Below are positions 39,926 to 49,683 of a stretch of 64,000 nucleotides of DNA, piece after piece. Position 1 is the stretch's first letter. Each line of letters begins with the position of its first letter. The notes beneath the pieces were generated by a model. That model did not search any database, was not told where the DNA came from, and saw only the letters and a list, made by a program, of their open reading frames with translations. The DNA comes from Pectobacterium cacticida. GTDB taxonomy: Bacteria > Pseudomonadota > Gammaproteobacteria > Enterobacterales > Enterobacteriaceae. The position numbers and the translations under genes were made by a program. Location of the stretch: the NCBI RefSeq assembly GCF_036885195.1, contig NZ_CP133656.1:372001-436000 (forward strand), written 5' to 3'.

Positions 39926-40915
39926 ATGAAATGGCTCAAAGACTCAATCATGTATAAACGCGGCGTGGGGGCTGAACGTAAACCAGTCACTCATCACCTG
40001 ACCGAAGAGATGCAAAAAGAATTTCATTACACTATCGGGCCTTATTCCACGCCAGTGTTAACGATCGAGCCAGGCGATCGGGTGATTGTCGATACTCGTG
40101 ATGCGTTTGAAGGCGCGATTAAATCAGAGCAGGACATGCCCAGTGCATTACTGAACATGCCATTTCTCAACCCGCAGAATGGCCCGATCATGGTTAACGG
40201 CGCCGAGAAAGGTGATGTGCTGGCGGTATACATCGAATCCATGTTGCCTCGCGGGGCCAACCCCTACGGGATCTGCGCCATGATCCCACATTTCGGCGGG
40301 CTAACCGGCACCGACCTGACGGCAATGCTCAACGATCCGCTGCCGGAAAAGGTCCGGATGATCAAGCTAGATAGCGAGAAAGTGTACTGGAGTCAACGCC
40401 ATACTCTGCCTTACAAACCTCATATCGGTACGCTAAGCGTCTCCCCGGAAATCGACTCCATTAACTCGCTGACGCCGGATAATCATGGCGGCAACATGGA
40501 CGTGCCGGATATTGGCCCCGGCAGTATTACCTATCTGCCCGTACGTTCGCCAGGAGGGCGTCTGTTTATCGGCGATGCGCACGCTTGTCAGGGCGACGGC
40601 GAGATTTGCGGTACAGCGGTGGAATTCAGCTCAATCACTACTATCAAGGTGGACTTGATTAAGCACTGGAAGCTCTCATGGCCACGAATGGAGAACGCGG
40701 AATCCATCATGAGTATTGGCAGTGCGCGTCCGTTGGAAGACGCTACGCGCATCGCTTATCGCGACCTAATCTACTGGTTGGTGGAAGACTACGGTTTCGA
40801 ACAATGGGATGCCTATATGCTGCTCAGCCAATGCGGTAAAGTTCGCCTCGGCAACATGGTAGATCCCAAATACACCGTCGGTGCCATGCTCAACAAGACA
40901 TTATTGGCACAATGA
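39926..40915 (+). CDS. Acetamidase/formamidase (FmdA/AmdA family)
   Basis: A 329-residue metal-dependent amidase-type protein (PF03069) hydrolysing short amides such as formamide or acetamide to ammonia and the acid. Family segments include PYSTPVLTIEPGDRVIVDTRDAF, NPQNGPIMVNGAEKGDVLAVYI, HGGNMDVPDIGPGSITYLPV and LFIGDAHACQGDGEICGTAVE. It starts after GTGGAG. Location behind the transporter and before amiC/amiR supports an amide substrate. The 3' end lies in an 18-bp tandem duplication. Confidence 0.92.
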   Translation: MKWLKDSIMYKRGVGAERKPVTHHLTEEMQKEFHYTIGPYSTPVLTIEPGDRVIVDTRDAFEGAIKSEQDMPSALLNMPFLNPQNGPIMVNGAEKGDVLAVYIESMLPRGANPYGICAMIPHFGGLTGTDLTAMLNDPLPEKVRMIKLDSEKVYWSQRHTLPYKPHIGTLSVSPEIDSINSLTPDNHGGNMDVPDIGPGSITYLPVRSPGGRLFIGDAHACQGDGEICGTAVEFSSITTIKVDLIKHWKLSWPRMENAESIMSIGSARPLEDATRIAYRDLIYWLVEDYGFEQWDAYMLLSQCGKVRLGNMVDPKYTVGAMLNKTLLAQ

Positions 40916-40936
40916 TTGTTATTGGCACAATGATTG
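40901..40936 (+). repeat. 18-bp tandem duplication over the amidase stop codon
   Basis: TTATTGGCACAATGATTG occurs twice without a gap (40901-40918, 40919-40936). The stop TGA lies in the first copy, so the protein is unaffected; the pattern looks like replication slippage. Confidence 0.9.
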
Positions 40937-41030
40937 TTCGCCTGAACGCAAGGCGGATTGCCATCGTGATTTAAGCCAAACCTGCAGGTTACTCCCAACG
41001 AGCCTGCAACTTGAAATATGAAGGGTTTAT

Positions 41031-42197
41031 ATGGGTTCTGCCACACCAGTCAACATTGGTCTACTTTATTCCTTCAGCGGCGTGACGGCAGCGTTGGAAC
41101 TATCTCAATGGCGTGGGGCCACTCAGGCGATTGCTGAAATCAACCAGAATGGCGGGATTAATGGTCGGTTGCTGAACGCGATACATTACGATCCTCAATC
41201 TGAGGACGCCCAATTCCGTACGCTCGCCGAACGTTTGATCGTTTCAGACAATGTCAATGTGATCTTCGGCGGTTATACCTCCAGCAGTCGCAAGGCTATG
41301 TCACCGATTGTGGAGAAATATCAACGTTTACTATTTTATTCCCAACTGTATGAAGGCTTTGAGTTTTCAGAAAACATTCTTTACGGCGGAGCAGCGCCTA
41401 ACCAAAATTGCGTTCAATTAGCTGACTACCTAGCCAGCCATTTCGGCGCCAGAGTTTATATGATTGGCTCGCGTTATGTGTACCCCTACGAAAGCAATCG
41501 TAATATGCAGGAATTGATTCTGCAATATCCCGATGGCGCGGTCGTTGGGGAACGCTACCTGGCGTTGAATGCCCCTTACGAAGCATTCCTACCGGTGGTG
41601 GAGGACATCAAGAAAAAACAGCCAGACTTTATTTTCAGCACGGTCGTAGGACAAACAGTCCCATTCCTGTACCGAGCCTACTACGAGGCTGGGTTGGATC
41701 CCGCTCGGATGCCTATTGGCAGCCTGAATACGTCAGAAACTGAAATTGCCATGATGGGGGCAGAATTGGCTATCGGGCATTACACCTCCGCACCGTATTT
41801 CCAAAGTGTGCATAGCAAGGCTAATCATGCGGCGCTTGAGCAGTTTCATCGGCAGTTTGGGACGGATATAAATACCGATTTAAATTGGGAAGCCACCTAC
41901 AGCCAGATGCATTTATTTGCCAACGCTATGCAGGAATGTGGTAGCGACAACATTCACCATCTATTGCCTGCACTGCGCGGCAGTGAATTTGACGCGCCTC
42001 AGGGACGTATTCGCATCGATCCACTTAACCAGCATACAGGACTCTATCCCCGCATTGGTAAGGCTAACGCATCAGGACAGTTCACCGTGATGCGAGAGTC
42101 ACGCCGTATTGTCGCGCCGGATCCATATATGACCAATCAGATCCAAGGCGACTGGGTCACAAAACTGACAAAAGTGGAGTGTCCCCATGCGCCATAG
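41031..42197 (+). CDS. amiC: Amide sensor, AmiC-like negative regulator
   Basis: A 388-residue periplasmic-binding-fold protein without a signal peptide, thus cytoplasmic. It aligns well by eye with Pseudomonas AmiC: MGSATPVNIGLLYSFSGVTAALELS, YEGFEFSENILYGGAAPNQN, IGSRYVYPYESNRNMQ, and a C-terminal DAPQGRIRIDPLNQHT. AmiC binds AmiR and releases it when amides such as acetamide bind. The gene overlaps amiR by 11 bp, which favours a stoichiometric complex. It follows the amidase gene in the same operon. Confidence 0.9.
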   Translation: MGSATPVNIGLLYSFSGVTAALELSQWRGATQAIAEINQNGGINGRLLNAIHYDPQSEDAQFRTLAERLIVSDNVNVIFGGYTSSSRKAMSPIVEKYQRLLFYSQLYEGFEFSENILYGGAAPNQNCVQLADYLASHFGARVYMIGSRYVYPYESNRNMQELILQYPDGAVVGERYLALNAPYEAFLPVVEDIKKKQPDFIFSTVVGQTVPFLYRAYYEAGLDPARMPIGSLNTSETEIAMMGAELAIGHYTSAPYFQSVHSKANHAALEQFHRQFGTDINTDLNWEATYSQMHLFANAMQECGSDNIHHLLPALRGSEFDAPQGRIRIDPLNQHTGLYPRIGKANASGQFTVMRESRRIVAPDPYMTNQIQGDWVTKLTKVECPHAP

Positions 42198-42825
42198 CGA
42201 CTTACGAACCAGTACCACAGCCTTACTCCTTAGTCGGGGAATCCGCTGCGTAGTATTACATCCCGACGATGAAGATGGCGAAACGCTAACGAACCATTTG
42301 CGTCGGATGGGCTTCAAAGTACGTGCATATTGGCCCGTACCCGAAACGTTGCCTGCTGATACCGATTTGATTTTTTTTGCTCTGCAATCAGATAGTTCTG
42401 GAGTGGGAGTGCCTTGTTTCGATCTGAATAAACATACGCTGATCACTATCAGCGGTTATGAAAATCCGACTTTTATCGACCAAACGCTGAGCATGGGAGC
42501 GAGCGCGACCATCACCACTCCAGTCAGGGCGTCTGGGCTACTATCCACGATGGTGTTTGCTTTACACCATGCCCAGCAGCGTCGACAAATTATCGAACGC
42601 CTTGAACGGTTGGAAAAAAAAATGCTTGGTCTGCGGCAGGTTAGTGAGGCCAAAGCCATTCTGATGCGAATGCATAATATTGGTGAAGAACAGGCTTACG
42701 AGATTCTGCGCCATCAAGCGATGGGTAAACGCATAACTGTCGAAGACATGGCCTGCGCCTTGATTCAGGCCAACGATATTTTCTCGTGGACCACACCGGG
42801 AAACCCTAATACCAAAGCCCCCTAA
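42187..42825 (+). CDS. amiR: ANTAR antiterminator, AmiR-like
   Basis: A 212-residue protein: an N-terminal pseudo-receiver domain (residues about 16-130) that lacks a clear phospho-Asp site, a coiled-coil linker (QRRQIIERLERLEKKMLGLRQV) and a C-terminal ANTAR domain (about 152-200) with the pattern AKAILMRMHNIGEEQAYEILRHQAMGKRITVEDMA. ANTAR domains bind twin RNA hairpins and prevent terminator formation. The operon leader at 33770-33853 is the obvious candidate target. Confidence 0.92.
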   Translation: MRHSDLRTSTTALLLSRGIRCVVLHPDDEDGETLTNHLRRMGFKVRAYWPVPETLPADTDLIFFALQSDSSGVGVPCFDLNKHTLITISGYENPTFIDQTLSMGASATITTPVRASGLLSTMVFALHHAQQRRQIIERLERLEKKMLGLRQVSEAKAILMRMHNIGEEQAYEILRHQAMGKRITVEDMACALIQANDIFSWTTPGNPNTKAP

Positions 42826-42843
42826 CCACTTGTGAGGATAATG

Positions 42844-44574
42844 ATGTCCATAGCCCCTTTTCTTGCGGCTGCCGTGCAGTTTGAGCCGACGTTAGCCGCT
42901 AAAGAAGATAATATTCGCCAGTTGCTGGCAATGGTGGAGCAGGCCGCCAGACAAGGCGCTACGCTTATTACCACTCCTGAAATGGCCACCACCGGATACT
43001 GTTGGTATGACCGTGATGAAATCGCTCCCATGGTTGAAACCGTACCTGGTGACACCACCGCTCGCTTTGCCGAAATAGCGCGGCGCTATCAATGTTATAT
43101 CGTGCTCGGCATGCCGGAAGTGGATGCTGGTACGTCCCTTTATTACAACAGTGCCGTATTGATTGGCCCGCAAGGTGTTATTGGTTGCCACCGTAAAAGT
43201 CACCCCTACATTTCCGAACCCAAATGGGCTGCGGCGGGCGATCTCGGTCATCAGGTGTTTGATACTTCGATTGGCCGTATCGGTATGTTGGTTTGCATGG
43301 ACATTCATTATCCGGAAACCGCACGCATATTGGCGTTGGGGGGAGCAGACATTATTTGCCACATCAGTAACTGGCTGGCTGAGCGGACTCCGGCTCCTTA
43401 CTGGATTAGCCGTGCAATGGAAAACAGTTGCTATCTGATCGAAAGCAACCGTTGGGGGCTGGAACGCGGTGTACAGTTCAGCGGTGGTAGCTGCATTATC
43501 AACCCCGACGGAACGATCGCAGCCGTCGTTGACAACGGTGATGGTATCGCTCTTGCTGAAATTGATATCAGCCGTAGCCGCCGACATCAGGTGCTGGGCC
43601 AGCCTGTGTTCAACCAGCGTCGCCCCCATTGTTATCTGTCTCTGCTCAGCGACAGTTTTTTATGGAATCCACAGGACTTTTTTGGCTTATACGGACACCG
43701 GCCACTCCCCACAGGACGTCAAAGCCGCATCAGCGTGGCGCAATACACGCCGGGCGAACAGATAGAGGATAATCTGACGCAGATTATCGCATTGATCGAA
43801 ACCGCCGTTCGTGAGCAAAGCAGCGAGTTATTGGTGTTTCCAGAACGCGCGCTGACGGGTAACGCGGCGCCAGGCGTGAATGCCCAAACGGTAGATAGTG
43901 CCGCCGTACAGACGCTGACGCGTTTAGCCATGACGCGGCGGATCCATTTGGTGATAGGTATGGCAGAACGGGACGGTGAGGCCTGTTACAATACGCAAAT
44001 ATTGCTCGGGCCACAGGGCATGATTGGGCGTTATCGCCAGATACACCTTTCTGAAACTGACCAGCGATGGGCAACAGCAGGTGATGAGTGGGCGACGTTC
44101 GATACGCCAATGGGACGTATTGGCTTACTTCTGGGCAATGATCTTTTGCTGCCGGAAACGGGGCGTATTCTGGCTCTGGAGGGGTGCGATATTCTTGCCT
44201 GTTCCGCCGCTCTGTCTGGGGGCTTCACCGGTTCACATCCAGGTAGTAAGGTCAAACAACAATACCCGATCCCGATGGGAGCCGATCCCTTGCATTGGCA
44301 CTTTGCACGCACCCGCGCCGGGGAAAATAACCTCTATTTAGCATTCTCCAATGCAGTAAACGGCGACAGCGGTGGTTTTAGTGGAATCTTCGGCCCTGAA
44401 ACCTTTCGTTTTCCACGAGATGAGCGGATATTATGGCAGGAACAAGACATCGCCACCCACGTAGTTGATACCCGATCGACCGCCAATAGCGATTACCCAA
44501 CCAACGTGGTCCGCAGAAAAGATTTGGTCGCCATGCGCCTGCCGCATCACTATACCCCATTGATCGTTGAGTAG
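42844..44574 (+). CDS. Tandem nitrilase-superfamily hydrolase, second domain degenerate
   Basis: A 576-residue protein with two carbon-nitrogen hydrolase domains. The first (about 1-270) has the full Glu-Lys-Cys triad: E46 in TTPEMATTG, K118 in CHRKSHP, C151 in GMLVCMD. The second (about 295-555) keeps E334 (VFPERALTG) but has Q399 where Lys is expected (YRQIHL) and G431 where Cys is expected (GLLLGND). It should therefore be a one-active-site enzyme with a structural or regulatory second half. The start at 42844 is set by GAGG 6 bases upstream. It lies 18 bp after amiR; likely an amidase or nitrilase acting with the acetamidase. Confidence 0.9.
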   Translation: MSIAPFLAAAVQFEPTLAAKEDNIRQLLAMVEQAARQGATLITTPEMATTGYCWYDRDEIAPMVETVPGDTTARFAEIARRYQCYIVLGMPEVDAGTSLYYNSAVLIGPQGVIGCHRKSHPYISEPKWAAAGDLGHQVFDTSIGRIGMLVCMDIHYPETARILALGGADIICHISNWLAERTPAPYWISRAMENSCYLIESNRWGLERGVQFSGGSCIINPDGTIAAVVDNGDGIALAEIDISRSRRHQVLGQPVFNQRRPHCYLSLLSDSFLWNPQDFFGLYGHRPLPTGRQSRISVAQYTPGEQIEDNLTQIIALIETAVREQSSELLVFPERALTGNAAPGVNAQTVDSAAVQTLTRLAMTRRIHLVIGMAERDGEACYNTQILLGPQGMIGRYRQIHLSETDQRWATAGDEWATFDTPMGRIGLLLGNDLLLPETGRILALEGCDILACSAALSGGFTGSHPGSKVKQQYPIPMGADPLHWHFARTRAGENNLYLAFSNAVNGDSGGFSGIFGPETFRFPRDERILWQEQDIATHVVDTRSTANSDYPTNVVRRKDLVAMRLPHHYTPLIVE

Positions 44575-44650
44575 GTTTGACCGACAGGGCGCTGGTCGGA
44601 TAATACGGCGAGAGCCCTTCCATATATGACATACCCTAATGCCTTCACCA

Positions 44651-45958
44651 TTACACCATCATGACGCGCAGAAATGCTAATGAGGGTTCGTGCTCAATAA
44701 GCGTTAGGCGTTGATAAAGCGCATTGGCGTCAACCAGGTCGGCACAGCAATCGGCAAACTTCCGCCGCCGCTCGGCTGCGCTAAAAGGCTCGCTGATATC
44801 CCCTTTGGCATGTAAGCGCCGAGCGCTCAGTTTTCGACCGTCTTGTAGCGTTATCGTCACGATATGCGGTAGGTTTTCCCCTTTTTCTTCCTCGGATTCA
44901 CTCCAGCTTGCCATACTGACCCGTGATAGCTTGTCTGCCACGGCCTGTCTGGCAACGTGTTCTGGCGTAAAATCCGCGACGCTCAGGGTTCCTTTATCCA
45001 ACAATACGGAGACACAGTAAGGCAGCGAAAAACGCGCCTGCATTTCATTTTGCGGTAGCGGATAGGCCAGATTACGGCGGTTGGCGATCCCCACTTTAGC
45101 CTCGACCTCGACCACATCATCGGCGCTGAACGCATGCAGCTCCTGTAAATCACTAATGGCATCCAAAATGCGGTGCGTCGATCCACAGCAGGGATATTTC
45201 TTGGGCAACACGCCGACGGTTTCAATCACATGCGGTGATGGAGTTAACCACAATTCGGTTGTTTCAGGCTGGAAGCGTTTACCGGCAAATAACTGATAAA
45301 AACCCTGCTCGCCTTCAATGATATCCAAACGGCCAGACATGCCAGTAGCGGCAAGTTCTACCGCATCCACCGCGTTGCGCGCCGCCATTCCGGCGTGGAA
45401 CGGTTTTAACGGCGTGCCGAACTGACCTTTTACTCCGCTGGCCAGGCTAACCGCGATGCTCAATGTCCGGGCGATGCCCTGTTCATCCAGCCCTTTAAGC
45501 CACGCGACGCCAGCGGCGGTGCCGATACAGCCGACGGTAGATGTGCCGTGCCACCCCGCCGTGTAATGTGACGAACTCACTACCGAACCGACGAATGCCT
45601 GAGCCTGTAGCCCAATCAGATAGGCTTCGATAAGGTCGGCGCCGCTGCGTTTTTCCGCCAGCGCCATTGCCAACAACGCCGGAACCAGCACGGCCGACGC
45701 ATGGCTCATGCCAGGGCCAAAGTTATCGTCATAATCGATAGCATGGGCCGCCGTACCGTTAATGAGTGCGCACACGGCGGGCGGCACCGGCTGGTAAGTC
45801 GCCCACGCTCGCTGCACCGCACGGCTGGAGACATTATCACGCCCGGCATACAGGCAGGCTAATGTATCAATGATAGCGTCACATGCCAGTTGTCTGGCTG
45901 CCTGGCTGAACGGCGTTTTACTCATACACCAGGCGGCAATAGTTTCAATGACCGTCAT
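44651..45958 (-). CDS. MmgE/PrpD family protein
   Basis: A 435-residue protein of the 2-methylcitrate dehydratase-like MmgE/PrpD family (related to YxeQ, iminosuccinate-type or cis-aconitate-type enzymes). Features: AIDYDDNFGPGMSHASAVLVPALLA near residues 75-100, GWHGTSTVGCIGTAAG, and KKYPCCGSTHRILDAI in the second half. The start at 45958 is chosen because GGGGAG ends at a sensible distance; an ATG two codons earlier is too close. It is the last gene of a seven-gene minus-strand operon; its role with the peptide transporter is unknown. Confidence 0.87.
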   Translation of the reverse strand: MTVIETIAAWCMSKTPFSQAARQLACDAIIDTLACLYAGRDNVSSRAVQRAWATYQPVPPAVCALINGTAAHAIDYDDNFGPGMSHASAVLVPALLAMALAEKRSGADLIEAYLIGLQAQAFVGSVVSSSHYTAGWHGTSTVGCIGTAAGVAWLKGLDEQGIARTLSIAVSLASGVKGQFGTPLKPFHAGMAARNAVDAVELAATGMSGRLDIIEGEQGFYQLFAGKRFQPETTELWLTPSPHVIETVGVLPKKYPCCGSTHRILDAISDLQELHAFSADDVVEVEAKVGIANRRNLAYPLPQNEMQARFSLPYCVSVLLDKGTLSVADFTPEHVARQAVADKLSRVSMASWSESEEEKGENLPHIVTITLQDGRKLSARRLHAKGDISEPFSAAERRRKFADCCADLVDANALYQRLTLIEHEPSLAFLRVMMV

Positions 45959-46045
45959 CGTCATCTCCCCGAAAAGGTTTATATAGCGGTTATCGCTGGC
46001 ACGCTGCGAGCGCAAATCGCATTGCCAGAACGGCTTTTTGCTGTT

Positions 46046-46807
46046 TTATGCCTCGCTGGCGGCGAGAAAATGGCGGGTATACTCTTCGCGCACCTCACCC
46101 CGCCGCAGGGCCTCCGCACTGAGTTCCTCCAGCAGGCGCCCCTGATACATCATCGCCACGCGCTGGCACAGGTGGGTTACTACGGCCAGATCATGCGTCA
46201 CCATCAGGTAGGTCAATTTTCGGCGCTGGCGCATGCCGGCGAGCAGGTTGAGGATTTCAGCCTGTACCGATACATCCAGCGCGGACGTCGGCTCGTCCAA
46301 TAGCAATACGGACGGTTCCGTAATTAGCGCTCTGGCAATCGCCACGCGCTGACGCTGACCGCCGGATAGCTGATGGGGATAACGATAGCGAAAAGCATCC
46401 GATAAACCGACCGCGCTCAACGCGTCGCTGATCCTCTCCTCATGGCGATCCAGTTTGTGCAATTGCAGCGGTTCACGTAGCGTGCTGTATACCATTTTGC
46501 GCGGGTGGAGCGAGGCATAGGGGTCCTGAAATACCATTTGAACCTGGCGGTAAAATGGTTTGTCGCGTATCGGATGTTGTTCACGATTATTAAACAGAAT
46601 AGCGCCCTGGTAATCGCTGTTCAGTCCAGCGAGGGCGCGAAGAATGGTGGACTTTCCGCAACCGGATTCACCAATCAGTCCGTAACTTTCGCCTTCCGTC
46701 AGTATGAAACTGACATCGCTGACAACCTGACGTCGGTTTATTCCCTCACCAAAAGCGATGTTGAGATCTACAACTTCCACACTGCGTTGTGATGCAGGCA
46801 CGTTCAT
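46046..46807 (-). CDS. Dpp/Opp-type ABC ATPase (DppF-like)
   Basis: A 253-residue oligopeptide-type ATPase. Walker A GESGCGKST, signature LSGGQRQRVAIARAL, Walker [16 protein letters not shown]. It lies near the end of a cluster with DppD-like, DppC-like, DppB-like and binding protein genes; the start overlaps the previous ATPase by ATGA. No clear C-terminal Opp extension is seen; the length is slightly shorter than DppF. Confidence 0.92.
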   Translation of the reverse strand: MNVPASQRSVEVVDLNIAFGEGINRRQVVSDVSFILTEGESYGLIGESGCGKSTILRALAGLNSDYQGAILFNNREQHPIRDKPFYRQVQMVFQDPYASLHPRKMVYSTLREPLQLHKLDRHEERISDALSAVGLSDAFRYRYPHQLSGGQRQRVAIARALITEPSVLLLDEPTSALDVSVQAEILNLLAGMRQRRKLTYLMVTHDLAVVTHLCQRVAMMYQGRLLEELSAEALRRGEVREEYTRHFLAASEA

Positions 46808-47670
46808 AAGATCTCTCCATTGCGGTAGCTGGGGCCGGTCAGCCAGTCGGGATCGCGCGTTGGCACACTTAACGTTTCCACCGGATTATGTAACTGTGGC
46901 TGACTGGCTAATAGCGCCTGGGTGTAGGGATGGCGGGCCTGGTGCAGACGACTTGCAAGGATCTCTTCCACCACACGCCCGGCATACATCACCAGCACGC
47001 GATCGCAGAAACGCGACACCAGATTCAAATCGTGGGTTATAAAGAGTAACCCGGTATTCCGGCGTGCCAGTTGTTCATCAAGGATCGACAGCACCTGCTG
47101 ACGCACGGTGACATCTAACGCGGAGGTTGGCTCATCGGCAATAATTAGGTCGGGTTCGGGGATCAGCATCATGGCAATCATGACGCGCTGCCCCATTCCG
47201 CCGGAAATTTCGTGTGGATAGCGTTCAAATACATATTCGCAGTCGCGAATATGTACCGATGCCAACATCGCCAGCGCTTTTTCTCGGGCGATTTTATAAC
47301 TCACGCGCGTATGCAGGCGATAGGCTTCGGTGATCTGGTTACCGATGCGCATCAAGGGATTCAATGAAAATTTGGGATCCTGCAAAATCATTGAAATACG
47401 ATTCCCCCGGATCGTGCGCATCTGCTTTTCGCTAGCATTCAGTAAATCTATCTCGCCAAAACGGATCGCTTTTGCCGTGATGCGGCCAAGTTTCGGCGTG
47501 AGTTTCAGCAGAGCGCGGCACGTTTGAGATTTACCTGAGCCAGACTCGCCGACAATGGCGACTTTTTCGCGCCCAACCTGAAAGGACACGTCACGTACCG
47601 CGTGGTTATCCTGTTGGCTGCCACTAAACACCAGATTCAGATTCTGTACATCAAGCAGGATGTCATTCAT
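46804..47670 (-). CDS. Dpp/Opp-type ABC ATPase (DppD-like)
   Basis: A 288-residue ATPase with Walker [10 protein letters not shown] (the usual Thr/Ser is Gln here), signature [15 protein letters not shown] and Walker [17 protein letters not shown]. The typical ATPase D C-terminal segment [12 protein letters not shown] is present; the cysteines of an iron-sulfur site are not evident. It overlaps the permease gene by 8 bp. It forms the heterodimeric motor with the DppF-like protein. Confidence 0.91.
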   Translation of the reverse strand: MNDILLDVQNLNLVFSGSQQDNHAVRDVSFQVGREKVAIVGESGSGKSQTCRALLKLTPKLGRITAKAIRFGEIDLLNASEKQMRTIRGNRISMILQDPKFSLNPLMRIGNQITEAYRLHTRVSYKIAREKALAMLASVHIRDCEYVFERYPHEISGGMGQRVMIAMMLIPEPDLIIADEPTSALDVTVRQQVLSILDEQLARRNTGLLFITHDLNLVSRFCDRVLVMYAGRVVEEILASRLHQARHPYTQALLASQPQLHNPVETLSVPTRDPDWLTGPSYRNGEIL

Positions 47671-48598
47671 GGCGCAGATCCATTACGTCACGCAGACCGT
47701 CACCGAGTAGGTTAAAGGCCAGGCTGGTGAAAAGGATGGCTAACCCCGGAATAGTGGCGATCCAGCCGTTATTGAGCATAAACTCGCGCCCTGATGCCAA
47801 CATCGCGCCCCATTCCGGGCTAGGCGCCTGTGCGCCTAACCCAAGGAAACCGAGACCCGCCGCAGTGAGAATGATCGCCGCCATGTTCAGCGTGACGCGT
47901 ACCACTACTGACGGTAAGCACATAGGGATGATATGAAACAAAATGATGTGCCAGGATGATGCCCCCTGTAAGCGCACCGCCGCGATGTAATCCATCTTGC
48001 GAATCGATAGCGTTTCCGCCCGCGCCAGACGGGCGATCGGCGGCCATGATGACAGGGAAATCGCGATAATCGCATTCTCGATACCGGGACCTAGCGCGGC
48101 GACAAACGCCAGCGCCAGGATCAGGCTAGGGAAAGCTAAAAAGATATCGACGAGTCGCATCAAGAGGGTATCAACCCAGCCGCCGAGGTAACCTGCCGTT
48201 GTTCCGACCACCAAACCGAGTGGCGTAATAATGATGGCGGTCAGCCCGGCGATATACAGCGTGATCCGTGCACCGTATAACAATCGGCTGTAAACGTCGC
48301 GCCCCAGTTCATCCGTGCCTAGCCAATTTTCCCCGCTAGGAGGTTGCAGGCGATTGGCGAGATCTTGTGAATAGATATCGTGGCTAGCTAACCAAGGGGC
48401 GAACAGCGCGACAAAGGCGATCGCCAGCAGGATAAGCAGGCCAAATAACGCCGAGTGGTTAGCGCAAAAGCGATGCCACTGCATCCATATTTGTTGCATC
48501 CGAGCTTGATAAGGCGTGGTTGGCACTGGCGCATTCAGCCAACGGCGTAGTGACGAAGGCACACGACCGGTATGGGGTTTATTAGTCAAGTCGGTCAT
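47663..48598 (-). CDS. Dpp/Opp-type ABC permease (DppC-like)
   Basis: A 311-residue membrane protein of the OppC/DppC family: an N-terminal OppC_N segment (LFGLLILLAIAFVALFAPWLA), NWLGTDELGRDVYSRLLYGAR, and the EAA loop AVRLQGASSWHIILFHIIP. It begins at ATGA with the DppB-like gene. It pairs with the DppB-like permease for peptide-like uptake. Confidence 0.92.
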   Translation of the reverse strand: MTDLTNKPHTGRVPSSLRRWLNAPVPTTPYQARMQQIWMQWHRFCANHSALFGLLILLAIAFVALFAPWLASHDIYSQDLANRLQPPSGENWLGTDELGRDVYSRLLYGARITLYIAGLTAIIITPLGLVVGTTAGYLGGWVDTLLMRLVDIFLAFPSLILALAFVAALGPGIENAIIAISLSSWPPIARLARAETLSIRKMDYIAAVRLQGASSWHIILFHIIPMCLPSVVVRVTLNMAAIILTAAGLGFLGLGAQAPSPEWGAMLASGREFMLNNGWIATIPGLAILFTSLAFNLLGDGLRDVMDLRHE

Positions 48599-49668
48599 TG
48601 GTCCTCCTGACGAGTACGTGGATCAAAGAGGCGGTAAAGCAAATCGCAAATCAGGTTAAGCGCAATAAATATTGCGCCAGTGAGTAGGGCGCAACCCACG
48701 ACCGCATTCATATCGCCAGCCAGCAGTGCATTGGTGAGATAGCGGCCAAAGCCAGGCCAGGCGAAGACGGTTTCGGTCAGCACCGCGCCTTCCAGCAACC
48801 AGGCCCAGGAAAGCGCAACCACCGTCAGAGTGGGAACGGCGATATTGCGCAATGCATGAATCCAGACGCAGCGCGCCCAGGAAAGCCCCTTTACCCGGGC
48901 GGTAATCATGTATTCCTGAGAGAGTTGTTCGATCATAAAGCTGCGGGTCATACGGCTGATATAGGCCAGCGAACTGAGTCCCAAAATCGACGCGGGAAGA
49001 ACGATATGGCTGAAAACATTGCGGAACATCGGCCAGTTATTGGCCAGCGCGCTGTCGATCAGCCAAAAGCCGGTAACGGGTTGCAGATCGAATTCGTAGA
49101 TGAAATCAATACGACCCGGCCCGCCAATCCAGCCCAGAGACGCGTAAAACAACAGCAACCCCATTAAGCCCAGCCAGAAATGCGGGGTTGAATAACTTAG
49201 CAGGCCAATAAAACGGATCAGGTGATCAAACCAGGAATTGCGATACATGGCTGATAACACCCCGGCGGGGATCCCTAATCCGGTGCCGACAATCGCCGCC
49301 AGAGTCGCCAGTTCCAGCGTAGCAGGAAAAACGCGCGCAATATCCTGAGCGACCGGATGGCTTGTCGTCAGCGCAATACCAAAATCTAGATGCGCCAACT
49401 GCCAGAGGTAATCGATAAACTGTTTCCACAGCGGTTGGTCCAGCCCTAGCTGGCGGTACATGGTGTCGTAAGCTTCCTGACTGGCATTATCGCCAATTAC
49501 CGCGACTACCGGATCGATCGGTAACAGGCGGCCAATGAAGAAGGTCAACGCTGCCAGCCCTAACAGCGTACAAAAAAGGGATATCATTCCTTTTATCAGC
49601 CGCATCAGGCGGTGATAACGTTGCGCCCACACCAGGGTTATCGGGTGTGGTGAGAACACCTGCGACAT
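48595..49668 (-). CDS. Dpp/Opp-type ABC permease (DppB-like)
   Basis: A 357-residue DppB-type permease with six membrane helices. Motifs: LLPIDPVVAVIG, LGLDQPLWKQFIDYL, ARVKGLSWARCVWIHALRN (EAA loop) and LLEGAVLTETVFAWPGFGRYL. It lies 15 bp behind the binding protein gene. Confidence 0.92.
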   Translation of the reverse strand: MSQVFSPHPITLVWAQRYHRLMRLIKGMISLFCTLLGLAALTFFIGRLLPIDPVVAVIGDNASQEAYDTMYRQLGLDQPLWKQFIDYLWQLAHLDFGIALTTSHPVAQDIARVFPATLELATLAAIVGTGLGIPAGVLSAMYRNSWFDHLIRFIGLLSYSTPHFWLGLMGLLLFYASLGWIGGPGRIDFIYEFDLQPVTGFWLIDSALANNWPMFRNVFSHIVLPASILGLSSLAYISRMTRSFMIEQLSQEYMITARVKGLSWARCVWIHALRNIAVPTLTVVALSWAWLLEGAVLTETVFAWPGFGRYLTNALLAGDMNAVVGCALLTGAIFIALNLICDLLYRLFDPRTRQEDQ

Positions 49669-49683
49669 AGACGCGCCCTCCGA

